DNA of 64,000 bases, taken from positions 77,846-141,845 of the forward strand of contig CALVSI010000001.1 of the NCBI GenBank assembly GCA_944358985.1, read 5' to 3'. The position numbers and the translations under genes are program-made. Numbering within the stretch: position 1 is the stretch's first letter; each line of letters begins with the position of its first letter. Shown piece after piece: positions 17,292 through 27,728 of the stretch. The stretch comes from an uncultured Bacilli bacterium (GTDB taxonomy: Bacteria; Bacillota_I; Bacilli_A; RFN20; CAG-826). Under the pieces are notes generated by a model that was not told where the DNA came from, ran no database searches, and was given only the letters and a program-made list of their open reading frames with translations.

Positions 17292-19508
17292 CTAATGTAT
17301 CACACGCGACACATTTATTACGCCTTTTAAAGATAATAGCAATGAAAATACATTTTCTAATTTCTTAGCGTTTTCAACATGAATTGTGGCAGTAATTGTT
17401 GTAATAAGTGTTTGAGTATTTAATTTGGCATTAATTGCCGTTAGCATAATATTTTGTGACGCTAATGCGGACATCACATCATTTAAAAGACTTGTCCTAT
17501 CGCTAGCGTCTAAAGATATATCGACTTGATATTTTTTATTTTGTAAATCATCACGCCAATAAACATTAACTAAACGCAATTTTTCTTTGGCAATATTTGG
17601 ACAATTTATGCGATGAACACTTATTCCTTTTCCCCTTGTAATATAACCAACTATTTGATCACCAGGTATTGGATTGCAACATGATGCTAAATTTATCATA
17701 ATTTTTCCAACGCCTTTACAATAAACCGGACAATCATCGTCATTACTGACTTTATTATTTTTAAACGTTGGTAAAGAGGTTATTTTTTTAAGTCCAAGAT
17801 AATCTGCTAAATTGCTAGGCAATATTTCTTTATTGCTAACTGATAAAAATAATTCATCCAAATCATTGACATTAAAGTGATTAAAGACATCTTTTTTATC
17901 AATATATTTTATTATTTCACTTTCGCTAGTTATACCTCGATCTCTAAATCCATCAATGCAAATATTTTTGCCTTTATTAATATTTTCTTGACGCATATAA
18001 GCAGCGTTTTTCTTAAACAAATATTTTTTAATTGCACTTTTTGCGTTATGACTGACGACAAAATCTAACCATTTTTCATTGGGTCCAGGTGCATTTTTAC
18101 TCGTTTTTATTTCACAAACATCACCAGTTTTTAATTTGGTATTAAGTGGGACCATTAAATTATTTATTAAAGCACCAACAGTGGATTCACCAACTTTTGT
18201 ATGAATACGGTATGCAAAATCTAAACAAGTCGCACCGCGTGGCAATTCCACTACTTTTCCTTTTGGCGTAAAAACATAAACATTAGCACCAAAAATATCA
18301 TTGGTTAACGATTCCATATATTCTTGAGCGTCACCATCTGTGTGATCAGACATTGATACGAAATCTCTAAACCAATGCAATTGATTTTCTATTTCTCTTT
18401 GCTCTTTTTGGGAATTATAAGATCCTTCTTTGTATGCCCAGTGAGCGGCAACACCACTTTCAGCGACATCATCCATTTTTTCGGTTCGGATTTGCACTTC
18501 ATATATGTTTCCGTCACCAGAAACAATGCTGGTATGCAATGATTGATAAAGATTTGGTTTTGGCATAGCAATATAATCTTTAAATCTTCCTGGTATTGGA
18601 CGATATGTTTGATGAATCAATCCTAATATTTCATAACATTGTAAATCAGTTTTAGTAATTATTCGTAAGGCCAAAACATCATAAATTTCATCAAATTTTT
18701 TACCTTTATGGTACATTTTTTCATAAATGGAATATATTGATTTAATTCTTGTTTTAATATCAAAAGGAATATTGTGTTCGAACAATATATCAGCAATGCG
18801 TTTAGCTAAAGTGTCTAAAGACTTTTTTCTTGTTTTAAAACGATTAGACAATAATTTTGATATTTCCTGATATTTATCTGGTTCAAGATATTTTAAAGAT
18901 AAATCTTCTAATTCACTTTTTATAACATTAATACCTAAACGATGAGCAATAGGAACAAAAACATCAAGAGTTTCACGCGAAATAATTAATTGACGGTCTT
19001 TAGTTAATGAGTCTAATGTTCTCATGTTGTGAAGACGATCCGCTAACTTGACAATAATAACACGAACATCTTGAGCCATTCCTAAAAATATTTTCATGTG
19101 ATCTTCGGCTTCAAATTCTTCTTTTGAAATTTTAGAAAGTTTTAATCTTTGAATTTTTGTTAAAGAATCGACAATTTTTGCAACGTCTTTTCCAAATTTA
19201 CCTTCGATTTCTTTTAATGGCGTGTTCGTATCTTCAACAACGTCGTGCAATAAACCAGCACATAATGTTACTGGTCCACATTGCAAAGTTGCTAAAATAT
19301 AGCATACTTCCACTAAATGATGATAATATGGTTCTCCAGATCTACGATATTGACCTTCGTGCTTTTGTAAAATGTATTCATAAGCCGCGCGAATCATTTC
19401 GTGGTCTTTTAAATTTGAAATATACGTGTCATATAAAGACTCAACTTCTTCGAAATTGTGTAATTTATATCCACCATTAAATTGCGTTTTGATTTCCGTT
19501 GTTTCCAT
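17292..19508 (-). CDS. rel: Bifunctional (p)ppGpp synthetase/hydrolase Rel (RSH)
   Basis: 738 residues, full-length RSH. Order: HD hydrolase domain (YHHLVEVCYILA, LLHDVVEDTNTPL, LADRLHNMRTLD) about residues 60-200, synthetase domain (IRIKSIYSIYEKM; YQSLHTSIV; VQIRT; GVAAHWAYKEG) about 240-400, TGS domain (VYVFTPKGKVVELPRGATCLDFA) about 410-480, zinc-finger/helical part, and a C-terminal ACT domain. Since both HD and synthetase residues are present, it should make and degrade the stringent-response alarmone. It follows the small lipoprotein gene by one base. Confidence 0.95.
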   Translation of the reverse strand: METTEIKTQFNGGYKLHNFEEVESLYDTYISNLKDHEMIRAAYEYILQKHEGQYRRSGEPYYHHLVEVCYILATLQCGPVTLCAGLLHDVVEDTNTPLKEIEGKFGKDVAKIVDSLTKIQRLKLSKISKEEFEAEDHMKIFLGMAQDVRVIIVKLADRLHNMRTLDSLTKDRQLIISRETLDVFVPIAHRLGINVIKSELEDLSLKYLEPDKYQEISKLLSNRFKTRKKSLDTLAKRIADILFEHNIPFDIKTRIKSIYSIYEKMYHKGKKFDEIYDVLALRIITKTDLQCYEILGLIHQTYRPIPGRFKDYIAMPKPNLYQSLHTSIVSGDGNIYEVQIRTEKMDDVAESGVAAHWAYKEGSYNSQKEQREIENQLHWFRDFVSMSDHTDGDAQEYMESLTNDIFGANVYVFTPKGKVVELPRGATCLDFAYRIHTKVGESTVGALINNLMVPLNTKLKTGDVCEIKTSKNAPGPNEKWLDFVVSHNAKSAIKKYLFKKNAAYMRQENINKGKNICIDGFRDRGITSESEIIKYIDKKDVFNHFNVNDLDELFLSVSNKEILPSNLADYLGLKKITSLPTFKNNKVSNDDDCPVYCKGVGKIMINLASCCNPIPGDQIVGYITRGKGISVHRINCPNIAKEKLRLVNVYWRDDLQNKKYQVDISLDASDRTSLLNDVMSALASQNIMLTAINAKLNTQTLITTITATIHVENAKKLENVFSLLLSLKGVINVSRVIH

Positions 19509-19509
19509 A

Positions 19510-20142
19510 TTAGTAATAAAGTTGTATCTCCATAATATTTGTTTGATCTAAACCAGCAAAAATGTTTAATGTTGATGAATCAAGTTTAAAAATGATTTCA
19601 CTTTTTTTCACATCATTATTTTCAATACTATTATCTAATTTTATATAATTTGTTTCGTCGATTGATAAAGCACTATCATAAACTGTAATATTAGTTTTAC
19701 CACTATTGTAATCGATTGTTTTGACATAAACAGGCGTAGCAATTATTTTGACGAATTTATATGTGTTTGAAAAACGAAATGAAATTTGTCCATCTTCATT
19801 TGAAAATTCACCAATTAATAAACCATTTATTCCTTGATAACAATTTTTGAAATCTGTAATTTCTAGTTCGATTTGATTAGAGTTATACATATCTTTTATT
19901 ATTTCATTAGAATTAGTGTACTTTTTCCCAATCGTTTGATTTTCATTATAAAAAGATAAAGTATGATAATTTAAACCCTCGCCGATAGAAATGTCATTAC
20001 TCGTATAGTTATACGATATTGTTGTAGTGCTTGCTATAAAATTGCTATCGAAAATAGAACCATTTGGATTGTTACTAATTGAAAAATCACAACTAGTAAG
20101 CGGCAACATAAACAAAGATAAAAACAAAAAAGCACGTTTCAT
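19510..20142 (-). CDS. Uncharacterised lipoprotein
   Basis: 210 residues from the ATG at 20142. The N-terminus MKRAFLFLSLFMLPLTSC is a lipoprotein signal with the lipidated Cys at position 18; the mature part is rich in Ser, Asn and Ile and beta-like. I recognise no family. The ATG at 20142 is preferred over one at 20157 because a TATAAT box (20149-20154) lies only 6 bases before it and there is no Shine-Dalgarno; the further ATG would overlap that box. Located between recJ and rel. Confidence 0.65.
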   Translation of the reverse strand: MKRAFLFLSLFMLPLTSCDFSISNNPNGSIFDSNFIASTTTISYNYTSNDISIGEGLNYHTLSFYNENQTIGKKYTNSNEIIKDMYNSNQIELEITDFKNCYQGINGLLIGEFSNEDGQISFRFSNTYKFVKIIATPVYVKTIDYNSGKTNITVYDSALSIDETNYIKLDNSIENNDVKKSEIIFKLDSSTLNIFAGLDQTNIMEIQLYY

Positions 20143-20160
20143 ATTTAAATTATACATAAT

Positions 20161-21720
20161 TTAGCTCGGATTATTAAAATATTTATTAACAAGAAATTGA
20201 ACACGACTTGTTCCATGATAATTATGGAGTGAAATTGTACCATAAAGATCGACCATTGAACCATTTTTAAAGAAATCATCATCGATATTAAAAGCAACAA
20301 TTTGACTAAAAATTGATAAATTTGTAATTATGTGTTTTTTTGTCTTGTTTAATTGTAAAAATGATTTGCTTACATTACAGATTTTGAATATTGGTGGTTT
20401 AAACTCTTCACCAAATGGTGAAAAACTCTCCACTAAACGACAAAGAGATAAATTGATGTCGCCAATGGAAATCTCGATTGCTTTTAATGGTTTTTGGACT
20501 TGTATATTTTTTTGACAAATAGAGATGATTTTTTCTTTAAATTCATTATATTTATCTTTCTTAATCGTCACACCTCCCGCAAAAGCATGACCACCATAAT
20601 TAATTAATAAATTATCAACATTTTTTAATAGTTCAATCGCATCATAACCATCGTCGACACGGATTGAGCCTTTTAAGATAGTAGAATCATTACTATCATA
20701 TGTAAAAATAATTGTCGGTTTATGATAAATGTTTAAAATTTTATTAGCAAGTAAGCCAACCATCCCTTCTTCGATATCATAAATAGAGACAATTGCACTG
20801 CTATCAGTGTCACTTTCATCAATTGAAATATTTTTTGATATAAATTTTCTTTGTTCATTAATACTATAGATATCTTTGTAAATTTGTTTTACTAAATCTT
20901 TATCATCAGAAGTTAAAAACTTTATTAAACAATTAATTTTATTTGTTTTTAATAAACGCCCTACAGCATTAATTTTTGGTGCCATTTTCATTTGTATACA
21001 TAAATAATTAAATACATCATTTTCTTTTAACAAATCTAAAGCATAATATTTATTGTTTTCATATAAAGAAGACGCTAAGCGCACAATATCACGATTAAAA
21101 TCTTTTAATGGCATCATATCGCTAATTATAGAAATAGCTCCTAATATCAATAAATAAATATCGATTTTTTTTAAAATGGCGTATGAAACCATAAAGGAAC
21201 AAAATCCAGCACTGGTAGCGATTTGAGAAAAATTAGAAACTGATGGATGTATTATCGCATCAGCGTCAGGTAAAACATCTCCCGGCTTATGATGATCGAT
21301 GATTATAACTTTTATATTGTTATCTTTTAAATATTTAATTTCTTCATTAGCAACAATGCCATTATCACAAAGTATTACTAATTTGTAACCTTTTTCAATA
21401 ATTTGTTTAGCGCGTTGAATATTTATACCATATCCGTCAATATACCGAGAAGGAACATAATAGCCAACATCTTTATTTAAATAAGAAAACATTTTAACTA
21501 AAATTGATGTTGCCATGATTCCATCGCAATCGTAATCACCATAGATTATAATTTTTTCATTATTTTCTAAAGAATAATTTACAATATTAAAAACTTTATC
21601 CATATCTTTAAATAAATATGGGTCTTTAATATCAGAAAGTGACAATTCTCTAGTTAAATAGTCATAATCACTTAATGATAAATTATAATACGATAATAAT
21701 TTTTCAAATAAAGTATCCAT
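20161..21720 (-). CDS. recJ: Single-stranded-DNA-specific exonuclease RecJ
   Basis: 519 residues, shorter than B. subtilis RecJ (about 785) because the long C-terminal part is absent. DHH phosphoesterase motifs are present: IIYGDYDCDGIMATSI (motif I), VILCDNGI, and VIIIDHHKPGD (DHH). The DHHA1 region with NYGGHAFAGGVTIKK and a C-terminal OB fold (FSPFGEEFKPPIF onward) follow. RecJ degrades single-stranded DNA 5' to 3' in recombination and repair. It is transcribed after secDF, with a terminator hairpin between them. Confidence 0.93.
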   Translation of the reverse strand: MDTLFEKLLSYYNLSLSDYDYLTRELSLSDIKDPYLFKDMDKVFNIVNYSLENNEKIIIYGDYDCDGIMATSILVKMFSYLNKDVGYYVPSRYIDGYGINIQRAKQIIEKGYKLVILCDNGIVANEEIKYLKDNNIKVIIIDHHKPGDVLPDADAIIHPSVSNFSQIATSAGFCSFMVSYAILKKIDIYLLILGAISIISDMMPLKDFNRDIVRLASSLYENNKYYALDLLKENDVFNYLCIQMKMAPKINAVGRLLKTNKINCLIKFLTSDDKDLVKQIYKDIYSINEQRKFISKNISIDESDTDSSAIVSIYDIEEGMVGLLANKILNIYHKPTIIFTYDSNDSTILKGSIRVDDGYDAIELLKNVDNLLINYGGHAFAGGVTIKKDKYNEFKEKIISICQKNIQVQKPLKAIEISIGDINLSLCRLVESFSPFGEEFKPPIFKICNVSKSFLQLNKTKKHIITNLSIFSQIVAFNIDDDFFKNGSMVDLYGTISLHNYHGTSRVQFLVNKYFNNPS

Positions 21721-21725
21721 AAATT

Positions 21726-21750
21726 TTAAAAAGACTGCATTAAGCAGTCT
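21726..21750 (-). terminator. Intrinsic terminator after secDF
   Basis: Minus strand: arms AGACTGC (21750-21744) and GCAGTCT (21738-21732), loop of 5, followed by TTTTAAAATTT. It separates secDF from recJ. Confidence 0.7.
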
Positions 21751-21758
21751 ATATTATT

Positions 21759-24398
21759 TTAATCATTAATTCCAATAAATATAGCTTCCTCAGGCTCGCT
21801 AGATTTAACTTTTGGAGCTTTTTTGTGTTTACGTTTGATTTTAAGATTTGGTAATTTGATATTTAATTTACGCATAATTTTATAAATAAACATATAAACT
21901 GGACCAAAGCAAGTTAAAATCAAAGCCAAACCCACTATTAAGCCAACAAAAGCAAATAGATAATAATTAGAAGTTGCTAAAGGTCCAAAACCAAAATTAT
22001 TTAAGCATAAATAGGCAACAACAATTCCAGCAACCGCAATAGTGCTTGCACTTAAAGAAACGGCTTTATTCATTATTTCAACACGTTTTTCAACGCTATT
22101 ATCCTTACTTCTAACCAATTCGTCTTTAACCATTTCTTTATCTTTGTTAGCAAATAATGTCATTAATAAATAACTAACAGTAATAATAAGTGGTAAAGCA
22201 ATAAATAAGTCTAGACCAACACTAACACGAGTTAAGACAAATACTCCGACACTAATAAATCCAATTACTCCACTAAATAAGACGGTTGCTAATCCTTTTG
22301 ATAATCCATAACGAAGCGTCAAATATAATGACATAAATCCAATTGCAACAGCACTTGCCACTACAATCCAAATATAATCAGGCTGTTGAGCGTTAACATG
22401 TTTTGTCATTTTAACAGATGCTACAGCATTAGCGTCAACGTTTGCATTTTCGATATAATCGACATATAAATTGTTTAAACTATCTTCATAACCATCGTCT
22501 AAATTGAGTTTTGCCATTTGTTCACCATCAATTGGACGATTTAAATCAACGACGATATATGTATAATTTGTCGTTACACCTTCGATAACTTCTTCACGAG
22601 AATATACAGTCATATATTCGTTAAGATTAGTGCCTTCTTCAAACAAATCTTCATATGTTGTTTCTTCGTTTTCCTCATAGACTAATTGAGTGTTTTTTAA
22701 TAAATTTTCTACATAAGAAAGATTAACAGACGAATTATTTGTTGTTGTTTCAAAATATAAGTATGTATTTCCTTGTGAATAAGTTCCTGGGTTAAAAATT
22801 GTTCCGTTATCTAAAACACCAAAGGTGATAGAACCAGCAATAGATGCAACAAACAAAATTAGTCCAACAATCATAAATGGTTTTTTATGTTTAGTAAAAT
22901 TAGTATTTTGGAATGTTCCATAAAAAGATTGTTTTTCTTCATTTAAAATGTTTGGAACGTTTTCGTTTTTAACACCAATGACACTATATTTATTCGTAAA
23001 TTTTGTAGTGTTAGTTAATAACCACATCAATGTTTTTAATCCTAATGTATTTAAAAGCAATGAAGCAATTCCACCAAAAACACACACTGCAGCAAATGAA
23101 ATCATCATTTCGCCACCTAGCCAATAAAATATAGCACCAATAATAACTAATAAAACATTTAAATCAACTATTGGAAGTAAAGCTCTTTTTGCACCTTCCG
23201 CGTTAGCTTTTTTTAGTGAACGACCGCGATAACATTCTTCTTTTACTTTGTTGATATAAATAACTCCGCACACAACACTGACAATAGCTACTAATGCTAA
23301 TCCAACAACCATTGCTGTATTAAATTCAACTGTAAATAAAATTGAAAATAAAAGTGCAAGATAAGTTGAACCAATGCCTAAAGTAGCAATAGCAAGTGCA
23401 GCCCAACGATAAAATGCTGCTAATAGTAAAGATAAAATTAAAATTGCAAATAATGTAGCAATTAATGTTCTAGACATAGCAACAGTTTCTCTCATGCCAT
23501 AAGAAATAATATTTTCAAAATAAGCAGGAACTGTTTTTTCAAAAATAAACGTGACATTATATGGTAGTTCATCGCTATTTAAAAGATTGACATAATAATT
23601 TGCAATTTGTGTACCATTACTTACATCATTACTTGTAATAGATCCATCTCCATCTGTGTCGATATTTACGCTACTAGCAATTGCGGTATGGGTATCATCA
23701 CTCCAAATTCTTGAAATATCAAATTGCATAAGCAATTTATCGGCTTTATCTTCATCATAATCATCACTTGAAGATATCAATTCGGAAATAGTATCAGTTT
23801 CTTCATTAAAGTTATAAGCTAAATAAACATAAGTAGCGGTATCTTCAGTAGTTTCCCCTTCTTCTTCGCTTGAAGTATTATTGTTTGCTTCTTCTTGCAA
23901 TCTTTCTGCTTCTTCAATAACAGCTTGAAACTCTTCACTCTCACTATTAATTGGAATGACGACAGTTGGATAATGATTAACAAAAGTCACATAACTTTCG
24001 CGTGAAGTATCCATAAATTCATCACCGATGGCAACTGTGTTTGAACTAGTGCCAAGAGCGAAAGCCCCATTAAATGACAAATATGTTTCGATTTGTTCAT
24101 AATATGCAGTTTGTTCTTCACTTAAAACAACTTCTACAATATCATTACCTTGGGTATAAATATCATATCTTGTTTCACCATAAGTGTTTAATCTTTGTTC
24201 CATGATGCTAGCAATTTCACTAGAAGCATCTTCAGGAAGAACACTATCATCATCGGTGCTAGAAAGTTGGAAAGTTAAAGATTTGCCATCGGCATATTCA
24301 ATGTTTGTATGACTTTTTAAAAAAGCGGTATTAAATGTGACGCCAACTGCGGTTAATCCAAGAACAGATAAGGCTAAATAAGCAATAAATCTTCTCAT
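21759..24398 (-). CDS. secDF: Fused protein-export membrane protein SecDF
   Basis: 879 residues from the ATG at 24398 (AAGGA 10 bases upstream); a TTG 24 bases earlier is unlikely. SecD and SecF are joined in one chain, as in Bacilli: an N-terminal transmembrane helix, a large extracytoplasmic P1 domain (residues ~30-310, acidic and Ser/Thr-rich), five TM helices, then a second half with another outer domain (~530-670) and a further set of TM helices, and a basic tail. It uses the proton gradient to help SecYEG complete protein export. The SecD part is divergent; the assignment rests on topology, the two-half layout and length. Confidence 0.85.
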   Translation of the reverse strand: MRRFIAYLALSVLGLTAVGVTFNTAFLKSHTNIEYADGKSLTFQLSSTDDDSVLPEDASSEIASIMEQRLNTYGETRYDIYTQGNDIVEVVLSEEQTAYYEQIETYLSFNGAFALGTSSNTVAIGDEFMDTSRESYVTFVNHYPTVVIPINSESEEFQAVIEEAERLQEEANNNTSSEEEGETTEDTATYVYLAYNFNEETDTISELISSSDDYDEDKADKLLMQFDISRIWSDDTHTAIASSVNIDTDGDGSITSNDVSNGTQIANYYVNLLNSDELPYNVTFIFEKTVPAYFENIISYGMRETVAMSRTLIATLFAILILSLLLAAFYRWAALAIATLGIGSTYLALLFSILFTVEFNTAMVVGLALVAIVSVVCGVIYINKVKEECYRGRSLKKANAEGAKRALLPIVDLNVLLVIIGAIFYWLGGEMMISFAAVCVFGGIASLLLNTLGLKTLMWLLTNTTKFTNKYSVIGVKNENVPNILNEEKQSFYGTFQNTNFTKHKKPFMIVGLILFVASIAGSITFGVLDNGTIFNPGTYSQGNTYLYFETTTNNSSVNLSYVENLLKNTQLVYEENEETTYEDLFEEGTNLNEYMTVYSREEVIEGVTTNYTYIVVDLNRPIDGEQMAKLNLDDGYEDSLNNLYVDYIENANVDANAVASVKMTKHVNAQQPDYIWIVVASAVAIGFMSLYLTLRYGLSKGLATVLFSGVIGFISVGVFVLTRVSVGLDLFIALPLIITVSYLLMTLFANKDKEMVKDELVRSKDNSVEKRVEIMNKAVSLSASTIAVAGIVVAYLCLNNFGFGPLATSNYYLFAFVGLIVGLALILTCFGPVYMFIYKIMRKLNIKLPNLKIKRKHKKAPKVKSSEPEEAIFIGIND

Positions 24399-24502
24399 AA
24401 ATCTCAATTCCTTTTTAATCAATAAAATCCATATAAAATAATCGCATAAAATATGCTTTTATAATTTACAACAAAAGTAAGTATTTTTCAACAATTTATT
24501 TA

Positions 24503-25510
24503 TTAAAATAAATTACCTTGATAATCGATTTTTAAATGTTTATATGCTTTATTTGTTACAACTCGCCCTTTACTAGTTCGATTAATAAAGCCGATTTGTA
24601 TTAAATATGGTTCATAAACATCTTCTAAATTAGTTGTTTCTTCTCCGATTGCACTTGCGATAGCCTCAACACCAACTGGACCGCCTTTATACCTATCAAT
24701 AATTGTTTGTAAATATCTAATATCTACATCATCTAAACCAAGCGGATCAACTTTTAAAGCATTAAGAGCCTTCAATGCGTGCTCCAAATTTATATCATCA
24801 TATCCTTCATAATTTGCAAAATCACGAACACGTCTAAATAAACGATTGGCGATTCTAGGTGTGCCACGACTTCGCTTAGCTATTTCATAACTAGCGTCAT
24901 CATTAATTTTGCAGTTATAAACTTTCGCTGTTCTTTTGACAATTTGATTTATTTCATCGATAGTATAAAAATTTATTTTTTCACATATGCCAAATCTAGC
25001 TCTTAATGGAGATGATAAATCTCCAGCCCGCGTTGTTGCACCAATTAAGGTAAAAGGAGCAATATCAATTGTTAATGTTTTTGCAGATGTTTCACGCGAT
25101 ACCACTAAAGAAATTGTATAATCTTCCATTGCTTGATATAAAATTTCTTCCACAATACGAGGTAAACGATGGATTTCATCGATAAATAACACCTCACCAG
25201 GTTCTAAATCAGTTAGTATAGTTGCTAAATCACCAGCTTTTTCAATTGAAGGTCCGCTGATAACACGGATTTTTGCATGCATTTCATTTGCAATAACATG
25301 GGCTAAGGTAGTTTTTCCTAGACCAGGAGGACCATAAAACAAACAATGATCAAGACATTCGCTACGATGCAAAGCAGCATAAATAAAAACACGAAGATTG
25401 TTTTTTAAATGCGTCTGCCCGACATACTCATCAAGAGTTTGGGGACGCAATGAAATTTCTTCATTTTCTTCCTCTATATTTAAATGATTGTCCATTAATC
25501 TTTTTTTCAT
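24503..25510 (-). CDS. ruvB: Holliday junction branch-migration ATPase RuvB
   Basis: 335 residues. AAA+ motor: LRPQTLDEYVGQ at the start, Walker A YGPPGLGKTTLAHVIA, Walker B VLFIDEIHRL, sensor 1 GATTRAGDLSSPLRARFG, and the C-terminal winged helix with GGPVGVEAIASAIGEE. It drives RuvA-bound junctions in recombination. Its ATG overlaps the ruvA stop (TAATGA), so the pair is translationally coupled. Confidence 0.97.
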   Translation of the reverse strand: MKKRLMDNHLNIEEENEEISLRPQTLDEYVGQTHLKNNLRVFIYAALHRSECLDHCLFYGPPGLGKTTLAHVIANEMHAKIRVISGPSIEKAGDLATILTDLEPGEVLFIDEIHRLPRIVEEILYQAMEDYTISLVVSRETSAKTLTIDIAPFTLIGATTRAGDLSSPLRARFGICEKINFYTIDEINQIVKRTAKVYNCKINDDASYEIAKRSRGTPRIANRLFRRVRDFANYEGYDDINLEHALKALNALKVDPLGLDDVDIRYLQTIIDRYKGGPVGVEAIASAIGEETTNLEDVYEPYLIQIGFINRTSKGRVVTNKAYKHLKIDYQGNLF

Positions 25511-26064
25511 TATTTTTTCCTCAAGTTTTTAAGTGCTAAGGCTAATATTTCTTCGTTAGTAGCGTTTTCGATATTAATTTGGGCTAAAACATTTTCGATT
25601 TGAGTATTTTTAAATCCTAATTGCTTTAAAGCTTGCTTAACATCTTCATATTGTTCAGGATTTCCTTTTTCACCAGTTAATTGGCCTTTTAAATCTAAAA
25701 TGATTTGACTCGCGGCTTTTTGCCCAATGCCTGGTAGTCTTTTTAAATAGGCAACGTTGTTACTAGCAATAGCTTTCATTAACATATCTGGCGTTGTCAT
25801 AGACAAAGCATTAATTGCTAATTTTGGACCTATTCCCTTGACGTTAATTAAAGACAAAAAAGCTTGCTTTTCTAAAAGATTATTAAATCCAACGAGATAT
25901 TGTTCATCTTCTCTAACAACTAAATAAGTATAAACAAAAGTTTCTTCATTAAGAATGAATTCATCAGGATGAGAAACGATAACTTGATATCCAACCCCAT
26001 TAACATCAATTACAATAAATTGTTTGTCTTTATGAATAATTTTACCTTTTAAAGAATAATACAT
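25510..26064 (-). CDS. ruvA: Holliday junction-binding protein RuvA
   Basis: 184 residues. Begins MYYSLKGKIIHKDKQFIVIDVNGVG (domain I OB fold, here split by neighbours of the same pattern), then two helix-hairpin-helix motifs, VKGIGPKLA and LPGIGQKAASQII, and a flexible linker before domain III (ALKQLGF...EEILALALKNL). RuvA forms the tetramer that holds the junction for RuvB. A GAGGTAAAC ribosome binding site precedes the ATG. No ruvC is adjacent, as in other Firmicutes. Confidence 0.96.
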   Translation of the reverse strand: MYYSLKGKIIHKDKQFIVIDVNGVGYQVIVSHPDEFILNEETFVYTYLVVREDEQYLVGFNNLLEKQAFLSLINVKGIGPKLAINALSMTTPDMLMKAIASNNVAYLKRLPGIGQKAASQIILDLKGQLTGEKGNPEQYEDVKQALKQLGFKNTQIENVLAQINIENATNEEILALALKNLRKK

Positions 26065-26102
26065 CTTGTTTACCTCTTATAATTATATACAAATAAAATA
26101 TT

Positions 26103-27371
26103 TTAGTTTATATATTCAAATTCAAAATCACATAATACGACTGTGTCGCCATTTTTGGCTCCTAATTGTTCTAATTTATCATCGACACCAATATGTCGTA
26201 AATGGGAAATTAATTTTAAAATTCCTTCATCGGTCGATAAATTAATCATCGCATAATATTTTTCGATTTTTTCCCCATAAATTCTAAATGTATTCGAATT
26301 TACTTTTTCAATATTAAACGATTCTTCTTCTTTTAGTGAATAAACTTTGATTGTCGCTTTTTCTTGTAAATCTTCTAATGCTAAATTTGGACAATCTTGC
26401 AATTTCAAATAACATCCTTTTTTAAATTCATCGATATTTTCGTTTGTTAAACAACTGATTGGATAAATTTTAGCTTTAACTTTGCCTTTAAATTCTTTTA
26501 ATAAATCAATTGCTCCATCTTCATCCATCTTACTAGCAACAATTATATAAGGGCGATTGTATAGATTATATCCATATTCTTTTAACTCTTCTCGTAATTC
26601 TATAAATTGTTGGTAAGGATCCATGCTTCCATCCATAGAAATCACATAACAAATAAGACGACATCTTTGCACGTGCCTTAAAAATGTTAATCCTAATCCT
26701 TTTCCTAAATGTGCACCTTTAATTAAACCTGGCAAATCCGCTAAAACAAAATAATCGTTATTATTTAGATAAACCACGCCTAAATTAGGTTCGATTGTAG
26801 TAAAAGGATAATCAGCTATCTCAGGTTTTGCATTGCTTATTAAAGATAATAATGTGGATTTTCCAACGCTTGGAAAGCCAACTAACCCAACATCCGCTAG
26901 TAATTTCAATTCCAATGTTAACTTTTTAATTTGTCCAGGCTCTCCATTTTCTGCAATTTTTGGTGCACGATTAATGCTAGATTTAAAACAAGCATTTCCT
27001 CTTCCGCCTCTTCCACCTTTTGCGACCATTACCATCTTATTATTTTCATCTAAATCAGCAAAAAAAGTGTGTTCAGGTTCAATATAAATGACAGTGCCAA
27101 CAGGAACATCGACAATAACATCATCTGCACATCGACCATATTTATTTTTGGAACCACCTTTTTCGCCATCATTTGCGATAATTACTTTTGAGTGGCGAAA
27201 ATTAAAAAGCGTATTTAAATTTTTATTGGCACGAAAATAAATTGATCCACCTCGACCACCATTTCCACCGCTTGGACCACCAAACGGGAGATATTTTTCG
27301 CGTAGGAAAGCAATCATTCCATCTCCGCCTTTTCCTGAACGAACCTCGATTTTAACTTGATCAATAAACAT
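26103..27371 (-). CDS. obgE: GTPase Obg (CgtA)
   Basis: 422 residues. Glycine-rich Obg fold (residues 1-158: SGKGGDGMIAFLREKY, PSGGNGGRGGSIYF, KGGRGGRGNACFKSS), then the GTPase domain with G1 GFPSVGKSTLL, G3 DLPGLIKGAHLGKGLG and G4 ASKMD, and the C-terminal OCT domain. Obg acts in late 50S assembly and stringent response. Placed right after the rplU-prp-rpmA cluster, as in B. subtilis. Confidence 0.97.
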   Translation of the reverse strand: MFIDQVKIEVRSGKGGDGMIAFLREKYLPFGGPSGGNGGRGGSIYFRANKNLNTLFNFRHSKVIIANDGEKGGSKNKYGRCADDVIVDVPVGTVIYIEPEHTFFADLDENNKMVMVAKGGRGGRGNACFKSSINRAPKIAENGEPGQIKKLTLELKLLADVGLVGFPSVGKSTLLSLISNAKPEIADYPFTTIEPNLGVVYLNNNDYFVLADLPGLIKGAHLGKGLGLTFLRHVQRCRLICYVISMDGSMDPYQQFIELREELKEYGYNLYNRPYIIVASKMDEDGAIDLLKEFKGKVKAKIYPISCLTNENIDEFKKGCYLKLQDCPNLALEDLQEKATIKVYSLKEEESFNIEKVNSNTFRIYGEKIEKYYAMINLSTDEGILKLISHLRHIGVDDKLEQLGAKNGDTVVLCDFEFEYIN

Positions 27372-27395
27372 TTTATTCTCCGAAATATATTTTAT

Positions 27396-27422
27396 AAAAA
27401 GACCACATTGTTTTCAATGTGG
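27396..27422 (-). terminator. Intrinsic terminator between rpmA and obgE
   Basis: Minus strand: arms CCACATTG (27422-27415) and CAATGTGG (27410-27403) with a 4-base loop, followed by TCTTTTT. It follows the ribosomal protein cluster. Confidence 0.75.
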
Positions 27423-27433
27423 CTTTTATTATT

Positions 27434-27721
27434 TTATTTAGCTTCAATTACATTAACACGGGTTCTATTTTTTCCCCAACGTTCATATTTTACAATACCA
27501 GACTTAGTAGCAAATATTGTATCATCTCCACCGCGCTTTGTATTAAGTCCTGGATAAATTTTTGTTCCGCGTTGACGATAAATAATATTTCCCGCTAAAG
27601 CAAATTGCCCATCAGCTTTTTTAGCACCAAGTCTTTTTGATTCGCTATCACGTCCATTTTTAGTGGAACCGACACCCTTTTTACTAGCAAAGAGTTGTAT
27701 ATCTAATCTAAAGTTCATCAT
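27434..27721 (-). CDS. rpmA: Ribosomal protein L27
   Basis: 95 residues. Core [20 protein letters not shown] is diagnostic of L27. The N-terminal extension [12 protein letters not shown] is the Firmicutes-type prepeptide that is removed by the cysteine protease Prp before ribosome assembly, and prp is the gene directly upstream (7 bases away). Two adjacent ATGs (27721, 27718) are possible starts. Confidence 0.97.
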   Translation of the reverse strand: MMNFRLDIQLFASKKGVGSTKNGRDSESKRLGAKKADGQFALAGNIIYRQRGTKIYPGLNTKRGGDDTIFATKSGIVKYERWGKNRTRVNVIEAK

Positions 27722-27728
27722 CTTTTCT

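Noticed and set aside
19157-19480. Rightward 107-codon ORF
   Set aside because: Antisense shadow of the HD domain of rel, with no ribosome binding site and unnatural composition; other opposite-strand ORFs inside long genes were rejected for the same reason.
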